5,296 nucleotides of DNA, from NCBI GenBank assembly GCA_002429965.1, contig DJBG01000123.1, positions 32,005 to 37,300 on the forward strand, read 5' to 3'. Positions 1-5,044 of the stretch are shown here, one piece after another. Source of the DNA: Hungatella sp. UBA5982 (GTDB taxonomy: Bacteria; Bacillota; Clostridia; Lachnospirales; Lachnospiraceae). The translations under genes were made by a program, and so were the position numbers. Below the pieces are notes generated by a model, which was not told the origin of the DNA, did not search any database, and saw nothing but the letters and a program-made list of their open reading frames with translations. How positions within the stretch are numbered: position 1 is the stretch's first letter; each line of letters starts with the position of its first letter.

Positions 1-275
1 ATCATACCGTCGTCTCTTAAAAAACGTTTGATCTCTCCTGTTATCATGGGCACCGCGTAAGTGGAAAATTTCACCTCATAGGATAAGTCGAATTTATCAA
101 TGGCTTTCATTAAGCCAATGCTGCCGATTTGAAACAAATCCTCAGGTTCATAACCACGCCCTGTAAATCTGCGCACAATGCTCCAAACCAGCCCGAAGTT
201 GTCGGTCACAAGCCGGTCTCTTGCCGCTTTATCTCCTTCGTGAGCCATTTCTATCAATCTCATGGTCTCATCCAT
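1..275 (-). CDS. sigF: RNA polymerase sporulation sigma factor sigma-F, N-terminal part (cut by window edge)
   Basis: First 91 codons of a sigma-70 family factor that directs forespore-specific transcription after asymmetric division. Region 2 is clear: GRGYEPEDLFQIG (residues 39-51), GLMKAIDKFDLSYEVKFSTY (54-73, core-binding and -10 recognition helices) and GEIKRFLRDDG (80-90). This pattern is shared by sigma-F and sigma-G; the position directly after spoIIAA and spoIIAB identifies sigma-F. The ATG at 275 is chosen because AGGTGA, which includes the spoIIAB stop codon, lies 5 bases upstream. A GTG at 284 overlapping that stop is possible but has no good ribosome site. The resulting N terminus is shorter than in Bacillus subtilis. 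Regions 3 and 4 lie outside the window. Expected to be held inactive by SpoIIAB in the predivisional cell and mother cell. Confidence 0.95.
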   Translation of the reverse strand, partial: MDETMRLIEMAHEGDKAARDRLVTDNFGLVWSIVRRFTGRGYEPEDLFQIGSIGLMKAIDKFDLSYEVKFSTYAVPMITGEIKRFLRDDGM

Positions 276-280
276 AAGGC

Positions 281-286
281 TCACCT
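281..286 (-). promoter_or_regulatory. Ribosome binding site of sigF, overlapping the spoIIAB stop
   Basis: Reads AGGTGA on the minus strand, with the TGA being the stop of spoIIAB, 5 bases before the sigF ATG at 275. This arrangement implies translational coupling of sigma-F to its inhibitor and supports the ATG over the upstream GTG at 284. Confidence 0.75.
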
Positions 287-715
287 GTTAATCTTCTTTT
301 TCATGGTTACGGCGGTACCCTCTCCGGTCGCCGATTTTACTTCCACCTGATCCATAAACGCTTCCATAAAGGAAAATCCCATGCCTGACCGCTCTCCATC
401 CGGATCTGTGGTATACATAGGCTCCATGGCCAGCTTGATATCGGGAATTCCGATACCCGTATCCCGAACGGTTACTGCAATTTCCTGGCCGTCTATCACC
501 ACTTCCAGGTAAATGATTCCTCCATTCCCCTGATATCCATGGATGACTGCATTTGTAACTGCCTCCGACACGGCTGTTTTTACATCATCCACCTCTTCCA
601 GGGTGGGATTCAATCTTGCCATAAAAACTGCCACTGCCACTCTGGCAAATTCTTCATTCTTTGACAGGGCTTCCAATTCCATTTTCAGAATTTCTGGTTT
701 ATTCTGTTCTGACAT
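281..715 (-). CDS. spoIIAB: Anti-sigma F factor SpoIIAB, serine-protein kinase
   Basis: 144-residue GHKL-fold ATP-binding protein that binds sigma-F and blocks it, and phosphorylates SpoIIAA on serine. Visible motifs: Arg25 in NEEFARV (equivalent to B. subtilis Arg20, a sigma-F/SpoIIAA contact), the N box SEAVTNAVIHGY (residues 50-61) with catalytic Glu51 and Mg-binding Asn55, the G1 box RDTGIGI (84-90) with Asp85, and the ATP-lid box GERSGMGF (107-114). Length matches the family (about 145). The frame is open 14 codons further upstream, but the ATG at 715 is taken because a GAGGAGG site ends 5 bases before it and the resulting N terminus matches the family. Ten bases separate it from spoIIAA and five from sigF, so the three genes are one translationally tight operon. 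Confidence 0.97.
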   Translation of the reverse strand: MSEQNKPEILKMELEALSKNEEFARVAVAVFMARLNPTLEEVDDVKTAVSEAVTNAVIHGYQGNGGIIYLEVVIDGQEIAVTVRDTGIGIPDIKLAMEPMYTTDPDGERSGMGFSFMEAFMDQVEVKSATGEGTAVTMKKKINR

Positions 716-720
716 ACGTT

Positions 721-727
721 CCTCCTC
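721..727 (-). promoter_or_regulatory. Ribosome binding site of spoIIAB, overlapping the spoIIAA stop
   Basis: Reads GAGGAGG on the minus strand, 5 bases before the ATG at 715. Its first two bases are part of the TGA stop of spoIIAA, so ribosomes ending spoIIAA are already at the spoIIAB start. This decides the spoIIAB start against the longer open frame. Confidence 0.9.
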
Positions 728-1067
728 AACCTGTGACTGCTGCTTCCTTAGAGTCATATAATTTCATTAATTTTAATATCCCCCCTATTTTTAGAATGCG
801 GAGAGCCTGGGGTCCTGCACCGTAGATGGCTATGGTTCCCCCGCTTAAAGCCATCTGCTTATACCTGTTCAGCAAGATACCGATTCCCGAGGAATCCATG
901 AACCTGGTCATTGAAAAATCAAAAACAATGCGCCTGATATAGTTCTCGGAAAGGATTAAATCGGTTTCGTATTTAAGCCCTGAACAGTTATGATGATCCA
1001 ACTCCTCCGGCAGATGGACAATCAGTGTCTGCCCCTCTGCTTCATATGTAAAGTATGGTTGATTCAT
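726..1067 (-). CDS. spoIIAA: Anti-sigma F factor antagonist SpoIIAA
   Basis: 113-residue STAS-domain protein; the dephosphorylated form binds SpoIIAB and releases sigma-F. Visible are ELDHHN (residues 22-27), typical of SpoIIAA, and the phosphorylation loop FMDSSGIGILLNRYK (56-70), in which Ser59 corresponds to B. subtilis Ser58. Family length is about 117. The open frame extends 34 codons further upstream into low-complexity sequence, but the ATG at 1067 gives the family N terminus and is preceded by GGAGGAG with 8 bases spacing. It is first gene of the spoIIAA-spoIIAB-sigF operon. In other spore formers the operon is driven by sigma-H with Spo0A; no convincing match to either was found upstream here. 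Confidence 0.96.
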   Translation of the reverse strand: MNQPYFTYEAEGQTLIVHLPEELDHHNCSGLKYETDLILSENYIRRIVFDFSMTRFMDSSGIGILLNRYKQMALSGGTIAIYGAGPQALRILKIGGILKLMKLYDSKEAAVTG

Positions 1068-1108
1068 ATGCAATACTCCTCCATTCCTTATTGTCTGTCC
1101 GTAATACC

Positions 1109-1145
1109 AAAAAAGAGCGTCACCCGGCCGCCGGAAACGGCCCGG
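1109..1145 (-). other. GC-rich hairpin in the spoIIA leader region
   Basis: On the minus strand CCGGGCCG (1145-1138) and CGGCGGCCGG (1133-1124) form an 8 bp stem with a 2-base bulge around a TTTC loop. A run of six T (1114-1109) follows after 9 bases, too far away for a standard intrinsic terminator. It lies 57-78 bases before the spoIIAA start, just after the terminator of the upstream unit. It may be a second weak terminator or a leader structure; the function is unknown. Confidence 0.4.
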
Positions 1146-1152
1146 AAAAATG

Positions 1153-1196
1153 AAAAAAAGACACCACAAAAAAAATTACTCTTCTGTAGTGTCTTT
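1153..1196 (-). terminator. Intrinsic terminator after the folC / small ORF / TPR unit
   Basis: On the minus strand AAAGACACTACA (1196-1185) pairs with TGTGGTGTCTTT (1168-1157): 12 bp with one G-U wobble, perfect only in the minus orientation. A T run (1159-1153) starts in the end of the stem and runs beyond it. The loop is 16 bases and itself holds a run of T. It lies about 100 bases after the TPR gene stop and about 90 bases before the spoIIAA start, so it separates the two transcription units. Confidence 0.8.
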
Positions 1197-1200
1197 CAAT

Positions 1201-1295
1201 AGCTAAAATTAAGGAAGTTCGATTCACTTTCGTTCATCGAACGACTAATTTACTAAGCTCAGGCTGCGCATTGCTTGCCTTCACAAAGTAAATTA
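1201..1295 (-). repeat. Cluster of overlapping inverted repeats (intergenic palindromic element)
   Basis: Three dyads overlap in this stretch between the TPR stop and the terminator. TAATTTACT (1295-1287, minus strand) and AGTAAATTA (1254-1246) are a perfect 9 bp pair around a 32-base loop. GTTCGAT (1242-1236) pairs with ATCGAAC (1223-1217). TCGTTC (1244-1239) pairs with GAACGA (1235-1230), excluding the previous stem. An outer AATTT/AAATT pair (1206-1210 with 1247-1251) competes with the first stem. No T run follows, so it is not itself a terminator. It resembles a dispersed intergenic palindrome, but copy number cannot be judged from one window. Confidence 0.5.
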
Positions 1296-1297
1296 TG

Positions 1298-2614
1298 TCA
1301 AAAACCACGTTCTGATTTTGCCTTAGCAGATAGCTCTTCATCTTTGCTGTTATTTATGATGTCGGAGAACAACCCATTGGCCTGCTCTTTCTGGTCCATT
1401 CCCTTATAAATGACTGCCGTCTTGTATTTTGCCTGCCAGCTGGCCGGCTTTAAATCAAGGCATTTCAAGTAGTAAGCAAGTGCAGTTTGGGCATCCCCTG
1501 CCTCCATCGCCTTGTCCCCAAGACCTTCCAGAATCGGACAGCCATTCTCCACCATATCCTTTCTTATCTCACCTACGATTGCCTGGACATCGGGGGAAGT
1601 GATAAGATCCGGATTTAACCCGGCATAAATCTTCACAGAAGCCGGAAAGTCATCTTTCTTATATGCCTGAAGGATTCCAATCACGGCCTGATACTGGGCC
1701 AGAACACTGTCTGAATCACTGGTAAGAGAAGCTAAGGAAGCCTCTGCAGTCTTTTTTTCTGTTTCCAGGGATCCAAGCTGTGCCGTCAGGCTGTCAGCTT
1801 TTTGGTTGGCCTGGCTTAACTGTTCGCTGTATTTTAATATTTCCTGATTATGTAGTTCATTAATGGATTTTGTATTGGCCGGCATTACCAGAAAGAAGAC
1901 TACAGCCGCTCCCAGCAAAAGTCCGGCAAGAATGTTCCCCACCGCCTGATCCTTGGTGTTCTCCCGATAGCTTGGGGGGATGATCACATCGTCATCTTCC
2001 ATCTGCCTGTGGGAAAGCACATTTTTCAGCTTCCTTTTTTCCGGCTCACGCTCACTTTTTCCATTCCCGGCCGTATCCTTGACCAGGGACTTGTAATAGA
2101 GTGCCTTTGGATGATTGCGGTCGATCTGTAATACCTTATAAACGGCTTTACCTGCCTTCTGATAATCCTCTCTGGCTATACAAAGGAGTGCCAGCAAAAG
2201 CTGGGCCTTCACATAGTTAGGCTTGCTTTCCACAACCTTGCTAAGCTGCAGGATTGCCAGATCCTCACTGCCGCTCTGGGCGTAGACCAGGGCCTGGTTG
2301 AATCTTCTGACTGCGCGCCGCTCTGTCTCCATGGAGCCTGATTTTCTCTGTATCTCACCGAGGTATTCATCCGCACGGTTTCCTTCGGGCTGTAAGTTCA
2401 TGCTGATTACCCATTGTACAAGAGCCTCGCCCACTTCTCCGACCTCATAATAAATCAGCCCCAAAAGGTTCCTTGCTTCTGTCTTGTACTTGTTAAAATG
2501 GAGGCTTTTTTTCAGGCATTCGGAAGCTCCTGACAAATCCCTGAGCTTTGCCCGTTCCAGCCCCATGTTGTAATAGCTGTTTGCGATTACCCGGGTTTTT
2601 CTTTCATAATCCAT
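1298..2614 (-). CDS. Membrane-anchored tetratricopeptide-repeat protein of unknown function
   Basis: 438 residues in four parts. Residues 10-180 are helical TPR-like repeats, for example SYYNMGLERAKLRDLSGA (13-30), a second from about 44, and KPNYVKAQLLLALLCIARED (131-150). Residues 181-224 are a charged linker. Residues 226-245 form one hydrophobic membrane segment (VGNILAGLLLGAAVVFFLVM). Residues 250-297 look like a coiled coil rich in Q, E, K, L, and residues 360-425 hold further TPR units (GDAQTALAYYLKCLDLKPAS). There is no N-terminal signal peptide, so the segment likely acts as a signal anchor with the first TPR block in the cytoplasm and the rest outside; this is inference. The ATG at 2614 follows AGGCGG by 7 bases, and that site overlaps the stop of the 46-residue ORF. 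Last gene of the folC unit. TPR blocks bind protein partners; which one is not shown. Confidence 0.88.
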   Translation of the reverse strand: MDYERKTRVIANSYYNMGLERAKLRDLSGASECLKKSLHFNKYKTEARNLLGLIYYEVGEVGEALVQWVISMNLQPEGNRADEYLGEIQRKSGSMETERRAVRRFNQALVYAQSGSEDLAILQLSKVVESKPNYVKAQLLLALLCIAREDYQKAGKAVYKVLQIDRNHPKALYYKSLVKDTAGNGKSEREPEKRKLKNVLSHRQMEDDDVIIPPSYRENTKDQAVGNILAGLLLGAAVVFFLVMPANTKSINELHNQEILKYSEQLSQANQKADSLTAQLGSLETEKKTAEASLASLTSDSDSVLAQYQAVIGILQAYKKDDFPASVKIYAGLNPDLITSPDVQAIVGEIRKDMVENGCPILEGLGDKAMEAGDAQTALAYYLKCLDLKPASWQAKYKTAVIYKGMDQKEQANGLFSDIINNSKDEELSAKAKSERGF

Positions 2615-2621
2615 ATTTTAA

Positions 2622-2627
2622 CCGCCT
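2622..2627 (-). promoter_or_regulatory. Ribosome binding site of the TPR gene, overlapping the stop of the small ORF
   Basis: Reads AGGCGG on the minus strand, 7 bases before the ATG at 2614. Its first two bases are the last two of the TAG stop of the preceding 46-residue ORF, so the two genes are probably translated in a coupled manner. Confidence 0.6.
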
Positions 2628-2766
2628 ATTCCTTGTTGATTTCTTTTATAAGATCCATCATTAAGTCATTCATATCCGTCAAATCACTTCTTACAATGGC
2701 ATCTTCAATTGCATCAACCTCCAGGCTTGGCCTGTAACTGTTAATCTCAGCTTCAAAATCAATCAT
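2626..2766 (-). CDS. Small acidic hypothetical protein, 46 residues, between folC and the TPR gene
   Basis: Complete short ORF beginning MIDFEAEINSYRPSLEVD and ending MDLIKEINKE. It has 13 Asp/Glu against 4 Lys/Arg, no cysteine, no membrane segment, and a probably helical C-terminal half. I do not recognise the family. Support for expression: the ATG at 2766 sits 7 bases after AAGGAGG (2780-2774), the best ribosome site in this operon. The start overlaps the folC stop (ATGATTGA, 8 bases shared), and its own stop is 11 bases before the TPR start and overlaps the TPR ribosome site. The whole folC-to-TPR gap is thus filled by a coding frame. It may be a partner or regulator of the TPR protein; that is only inference from context. 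Confidence 0.75.
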   Translation of the reverse strand: MIDFEAEINSYRPSLEVDAIEDAIVRSDLTDMNDLMMDLIKEINKE

Positions 2767-4084
2767 ATCCGTTCCTCCTTAATACCGCTTTTATCTCCCC
2801 CATCAAGTAAAGAGAACCCACACAAAACAACAGATGCCCTTCATCCTTTTTATGAAGCATGTATAAAACAGCCTCTTCCACTGTCTGAAAACCTTCCACA
2901 CTACAGCCGCAGGCATTTTGAAACTCTTTTAGCAGGACATCCGTTTCAAGTCCTCTTTCCGAATGAATATGAGTCACCGCCACTAGATCAAGAGGCAGTG
3001 TTCCTGCAATTTCCTTTATCATTTTATCGTGATCCTTATCAGTTACTGACGAGAACAAAAGATCAGCCCGTTTCTTCCCTGCTTCGCACAAACCGGCTGC
3101 TGCCCTGACAAAAGCCTGGATACCGCCCGGATTATGGGCTCCGTCCAGATATACTCCCGGAAGCACTTCTTCCATTCTTCCCGGCCAGTACATGCTAGCA
3201 ATTCCTTCTTTCACCTGCTCTTTAAATATCTCCAGGCCCATGACCTCCTTAAGCCCTGCCGCCTCAAGAGCTTTAAACGAAAGGAAGGCATTCATCACCT
3301 GATATTCCGCAACGGTCGGAACGGTGACTTCAATAAAATCTCCTTCTGCTTTAAAAAATCTGGCCTTGCAGCCTTTATCTTCATATCCGGTTATCTCATA
3401 TCCCAGCCTGTCCACCTCACAGAATGGAGAGCCAAGCTCCTCTGCTCTGCAGCGGATAACCCGGGAAGCCTGTCCGTCGTTTCCGTCAAAAACTACGGTC
3501 ACCCCTTTTTTTATAATTCCAGCCTTTTCCCATGCGATTTTTTCAATGGTATCTCCCAAATATTCCGTATGGTCCAGGCTGATAGAGGTAATCACCGACA
3601 CCAGAGGAGACTTAATGACATTGGTCGTGTCCAACCTTCCTCCAAGACCGGTTTCCAGAATTACAATATCTACTTCTGTCTTATGGAACATGTCCATTGC
3701 CATATAAAACAGAAACTCAAAATAAGACGGATGGCAATATCCTTTCTCCATCATATTCTCAGAAAGCATTCGCACGGTCTGATAGCTTTCTTCATAAACC
3801 TTTTCCGATACCATCTCTCCATTTATGCAGAAACGTTCTCTGATTTCAATCAGATGAGGGGAGGTAAATGTTCCCACCCTGCAGCCTGCTTTCTTTAAAA
3901 TAGACTGTAGAAATGCACATACCGACCCTTTTCCATTGGTACCTGCCACATGAAAAATTTTCATCCCTTCATCCGGTTCCCCCATTTCACAAAGGAATTT
4001 CCGGATATCTTCCAGAGAGTTCTTCTTTCTGGTCCACATAGGAATCCGGCCCAGATATTCTTCTGCCGTTTCGTCAATCTTCAT
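2759..4084 (-). CDS. folC: Bifunctional folylpolyglutamate synthase / dihydrofolate synthase
   Basis: Cytoplasmic Mur-ligase family enzyme that adds glutamate to tetrahydrofolates, and in many bacteria to dihydropteroate, using ATP. In the 441-residue form: P-loop HVAGTNGKGS (45-54), TSPHL (74-78), LETGLGGRLDTTN (143-155), SLDHTEYLG (169-177), EKAGIIKKG (186-194, Lys187 being the lysine carbamylated in this family), WPGRMEE (300-306), the C-terminal domain motif DGAHNPGG (314-321) and CVGSLYLMGEI (421-431). Length fits the family (about 420-440). The start is uncertain: ATG at 4084 gives the best family N terminus, ATG at 4105 or TTG at 4117 would add 7 or 11 residues, and none has a clear ribosome site. 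It is the first gene of a unit with the 46-residue ORF and the TPR gene. Whether it has both activities cannot be told from sequence. Confidence 0.95.
   Translation of the reverse strand: MKIDETAEEYLGRIPMWTRKKNSLEDIRKFLCEMGEPDEGMKIFHVAGTNGKGSVCAFLQSILKKAGCRVGTFTSPHLIEIRERFCINGEMVSEKVYEESYQTVRMLSENMMEKGYCHPSYFEFLFYMAMDMFHKTEVDIVILETGLGGRLDTTNVIKSPLVSVITSISLDHTEYLGDTIEKIAWEKAGIIKKGVTVVFDGNDGQASRVIRCRAEELGSPFCEVDRLGYEITGYEDKGCKARFFKAEGDFIEVTVPTVAEYQVMNAFLSFKALEAAGLKEVMGLEIFKEQVKEGIASMYWPGRMEEVLPGVYLDGAHNPGGIQAFVRAAAGLCEAGKKRADLLFSSVTDKDHDKMIKEIAGTLPLDLVAVTHIHSERGLETDVLLKEFQNACGCSVEGFQTVEEAVLYMLHKKDEGHLLFCVGSLYLMGEIKAVLRRNGYD
2774..2780 (-). promoter_or_regulatory. Ribosome binding site of the 46-residue ORF, inside the folC 3' end
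   Basis: Reads AAGGAGG on the minus strand, 7 bases before the ATG at 2766. The same bases encode the Arg-Arg near the folC C terminus. A consensus site here has no use unless the small ORF is translated. Confidence 0.75.
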
Positions 4085-4185
4085 CGTTAGAGTACCAGCT
4101 TCCATATGTAATTTCAAGCCTGATTTTCATAATGAACACAAACCGGATGCAGCCTGGTTCCAGAAAACCGGCAGTCCGATGAGCC

Positions 4186-4230
4186 AAAGAAAAAAAACGG
4201 ACTATCTAATTTATTATAATATAAGTCCGT
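4186..4230 (-). terminator. Intrinsic terminator between ridA and folC
   Basis: On the minus strand ACGGACT (4230-4224) pairs perfectly with AGTCCGT (4203-4197), and two more pairs form past a bulged T. The stem is followed directly by seven T and, after one C, three more (4196-4186). The loop is about 15-20 bases, AT-rich, and contains the TATAAT box taken as the folC promoter. It stops transcription coming from ridA 170 bases after its stop codon. Confidence 0.7.
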
Positions 4231-4240
4231 CAATATGCAA
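4213..4240 (-). promoter_or_regulatory. Putative sigma-A promoter for folC
   Basis: Minus strand TTGCAT (4240-4235) and TATAAT (4218-4213) with 16 bases spacing, giving a start near 4206 and a 5' leader of about 100-120 bases. The -10 box is consensus and the -35 box is partial. A TTGACG at 4233-4228 is a better -35 by itself but is only 9 bases from this -10 and has no good partner further down. The -10 box lies in the loop of the terminator hairpin. Confidence 0.55.
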
Positions 4241-4312
4241 CCAATTTCTTTCGCAAAAAGCCCTTTATTTCTACAACTGCCTTTGAAATACGCCTTATGT
4301 TTACAGAAATAC

Positions 4313-4333
4313 AAAAAGAGAGCAAAGCCCTCT
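4313..4333 (-). terminator. Possible short terminator after ridA
   Basis: On the minus strand AGAGGGC (4333-4327) pairs with GCTCTCT (4323-4317) with one G-U wobble and a 3-base loop, followed by TTTT (4316-4313). It is 66 bases after the ridA stop. The T run is short, so it is probably partial, with the stronger hairpin at 4186-4230 as backup. Confidence 0.45.
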
Positions 4334-4399
4334 GAAACACTGTCAAGCATTTCAAAGTGCTGTACTCCCTGGAATACCTTCATTCCTGCGCCTGGCTCA

Positions 4400-4783
4400 T
4401 TATTTGCTGAAATAAGCGATTGCCTCGATTTCAACCAGAGCGTTCTTTGGAAGAGCTGCCACTTCATATGCGGCTCTAGCCGGGCATTCTCCTTCAAAGA
4501 AGGATGCATAAACTTCGTTCATTGCTCCAAACTCACTGATATTCTTTAATAAAACGGTTGTCTTAACCACGTCAGCCATGGATAAGCCTTCGCTTTCCAG
4601 AATAGATTTGATGTTTGTCAATGACTGTTTTGTCTGGGATACGATATCGTCACCTGCAAATTCACCGGTGGCAGGGTCAATGGGAAGCTGTCCAGATATA
4701 AATACGTAATCGCCTCCACGCACGCCCTGAGAATATGGGCCGATTGCTGCCGGCGCTTTTTCTGTTGCTAATACTTTTTTCAT
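4400..4783 (-). CDS. ridA: RidA family reactive intermediate (enamine/imine) deaminase
   Basis: 127-residue member of the RidA/YjgF/YER057c family, a cytoplasmic trimer that hydrolyses 2-aminoacrylate and related enamines/imines released by PLP enzymes such as threonine/serine dehydratase. Visible signature: IGPYSQG (14-20), VFISGQLPIDPATGE (27-41), Cys100-Pro-Ala-Arg103 in CPARAAYEVAALPKNALVEIEAIA (start at residue 100; Arg103 corresponds to the substrate carboxylate-binding Arg105 of E. coli RidA) and Glu118. Length is exactly of the family. The frame is open 8 codons upstream to an ATG at 4807, but the ATG at 4783 gives the family N terminus and is preceded by AAAGGAG at 10 bases. Probably monocistronic, with its own promoter and terminators. 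The catalytic arginine supports the true RidA subgroup over inactive Rid paralogues. Confidence 0.95.
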   Translation of the reverse strand: MKKVLATEKAPAAIGPYSQGVRGGDYVFISGQLPIDPATGEFAGDDIVSQTKQSLTNIKSILESEGLSMADVVKTTVLLKNISEFGAMNEVYASFFEGECPARAAYEVAALPKNALVEIEAIAYFSK

Positions 4784-4822
4784 AATGATGGGTCTCCTTT
4801 CGTTCATTTCTCTGATAATTCT

Positions 4823-4850
4823 AGATTAGCACACATTCCGCAAAAGTCAA
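4823..4850 (-). promoter_or_regulatory. Sigma-A promoter of ridA
   Basis: Minus strand TTGACT (4850-4845) and TAATCT (4828-4823) with 16 bases spacing; the -10 is preceded by TGC, an extended -10. Start is predicted near 4816, about 33 bases before the ATG. An AT-rich stretch with A and T runs (4871-4885) lies upstream and could act as an UP element. A 6 bp dyad AAAAGT/ACTTTT (4842-4847 and 4854-4859) surrounds the -35 box. Confidence 0.75.
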
Positions 4851-4904
4851 GAAACTTTTTCAGGTATTCTTAAAAAAATTTAGCCTATTATATCTTTTTC
4901 CCCC

Positions 4905-4933
4905 TTGTCATCTGGTATTGAATACTATATAAT
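4905..4933 (+). promoter_or_regulatory. Sigma-A promoter of the DUF1836 gene
   Basis: TTGTCA (4905-4910) and TATAAT (4928-4933) with the ideal 17 bases spacing, one mismatch in twelve from consensus. Start is predicted near 4940, leaving a leader of about 105 bases. It is divergent from the ridA promoter, with the two -35 boxes about 55 bases apart. Confidence 0.75.
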
Positions 4934-4945
4934 ATGATATGACAA

Positions 4946-5028
4946 AGGGACCATCCCTCATGTGCGGCAGCCGCCGTACAGAAGGTCGGCGCCCTGCGGG
5001 CATACCTTATGCCCAAAAGGCATGGGCA
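4946..5028 (+). other. Structured 5' leader of the DUF1836 gene
   Basis: Consecutive and competing hairpins: AGGGA/TCCCT (4946-4958); TGTGCGGC/GCCGTACA (4961-4968 with 4973-4980, 8 bp with one G-U, loop AGCC); AAGGT/ACCTT enclosing GCCC/GGGC (4982-5008); GGGCATA/TATGCCC (4998-5004 with 5008-5014, 7 bp, 3-base loop); ATGCC/GGCAT (5009-5023) or TGCCC/GGGCA (5010-5028). The last three cannot form together. There is no T run, so control, if any, would be on translation or stability. I do not recognise a known riboswitch or T-box consensus. Confidence 0.5.
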
Positions 5029-5044
5029 GGAAAGAGGAAATCAT

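Noticed and set aside
129..350. Short plus-strand frame opposite sigF and the spoIIAB end
   Set aside because: It covers conserved sigma region 2 and the SpoIIAB C terminus on the other strand; no promoter or ribosome site.
1068..1169. 34-codon N-terminal extension of SpoIIAA
   Set aside because: It runs through the GC hairpin and T-rich leader, and family length and the GGAGGAG site both point to the ATG at 1067.
3324..3707. 127-codon plus-strand frame opposite folC
   Set aside because: Antisense shadow of the same folC region; low-complexity Ser/Pro content.
3134..3898. 254-codon plus-strand frame opposite folC
   Set aside because: It is antisense to the strongly supported folC frame, has His/Phe/Ser-rich composition typical of an antisense shadow, and no ribosome site.
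4085..4206. Riboswitch (for example tetrahydrofolate type) in the folC leader
   Set aside because: Only a weak bulged 6 bp hairpin is seen around 4144-4170, and nothing resembling the known tetrahydrofolate riboswitch consensus.
4114..4509. 131-codon minus-strand frame across the ridA-folC gap
   Set aside because: It begins inside ridA in another frame, crosses two hairpin terminators and the folC promoter, has no usable ribosome site at its start or at the internal ATG near 4383, and the product (poly-Phe stretch) matches nothing I know.
4887..4892. Second TATAAT on the minus strand as an extra ridA promoter
   Set aside because: No acceptable -35 box 16-18 bases upstream, and the TTGACT/extended -10 promoter closer to ridA is much better.
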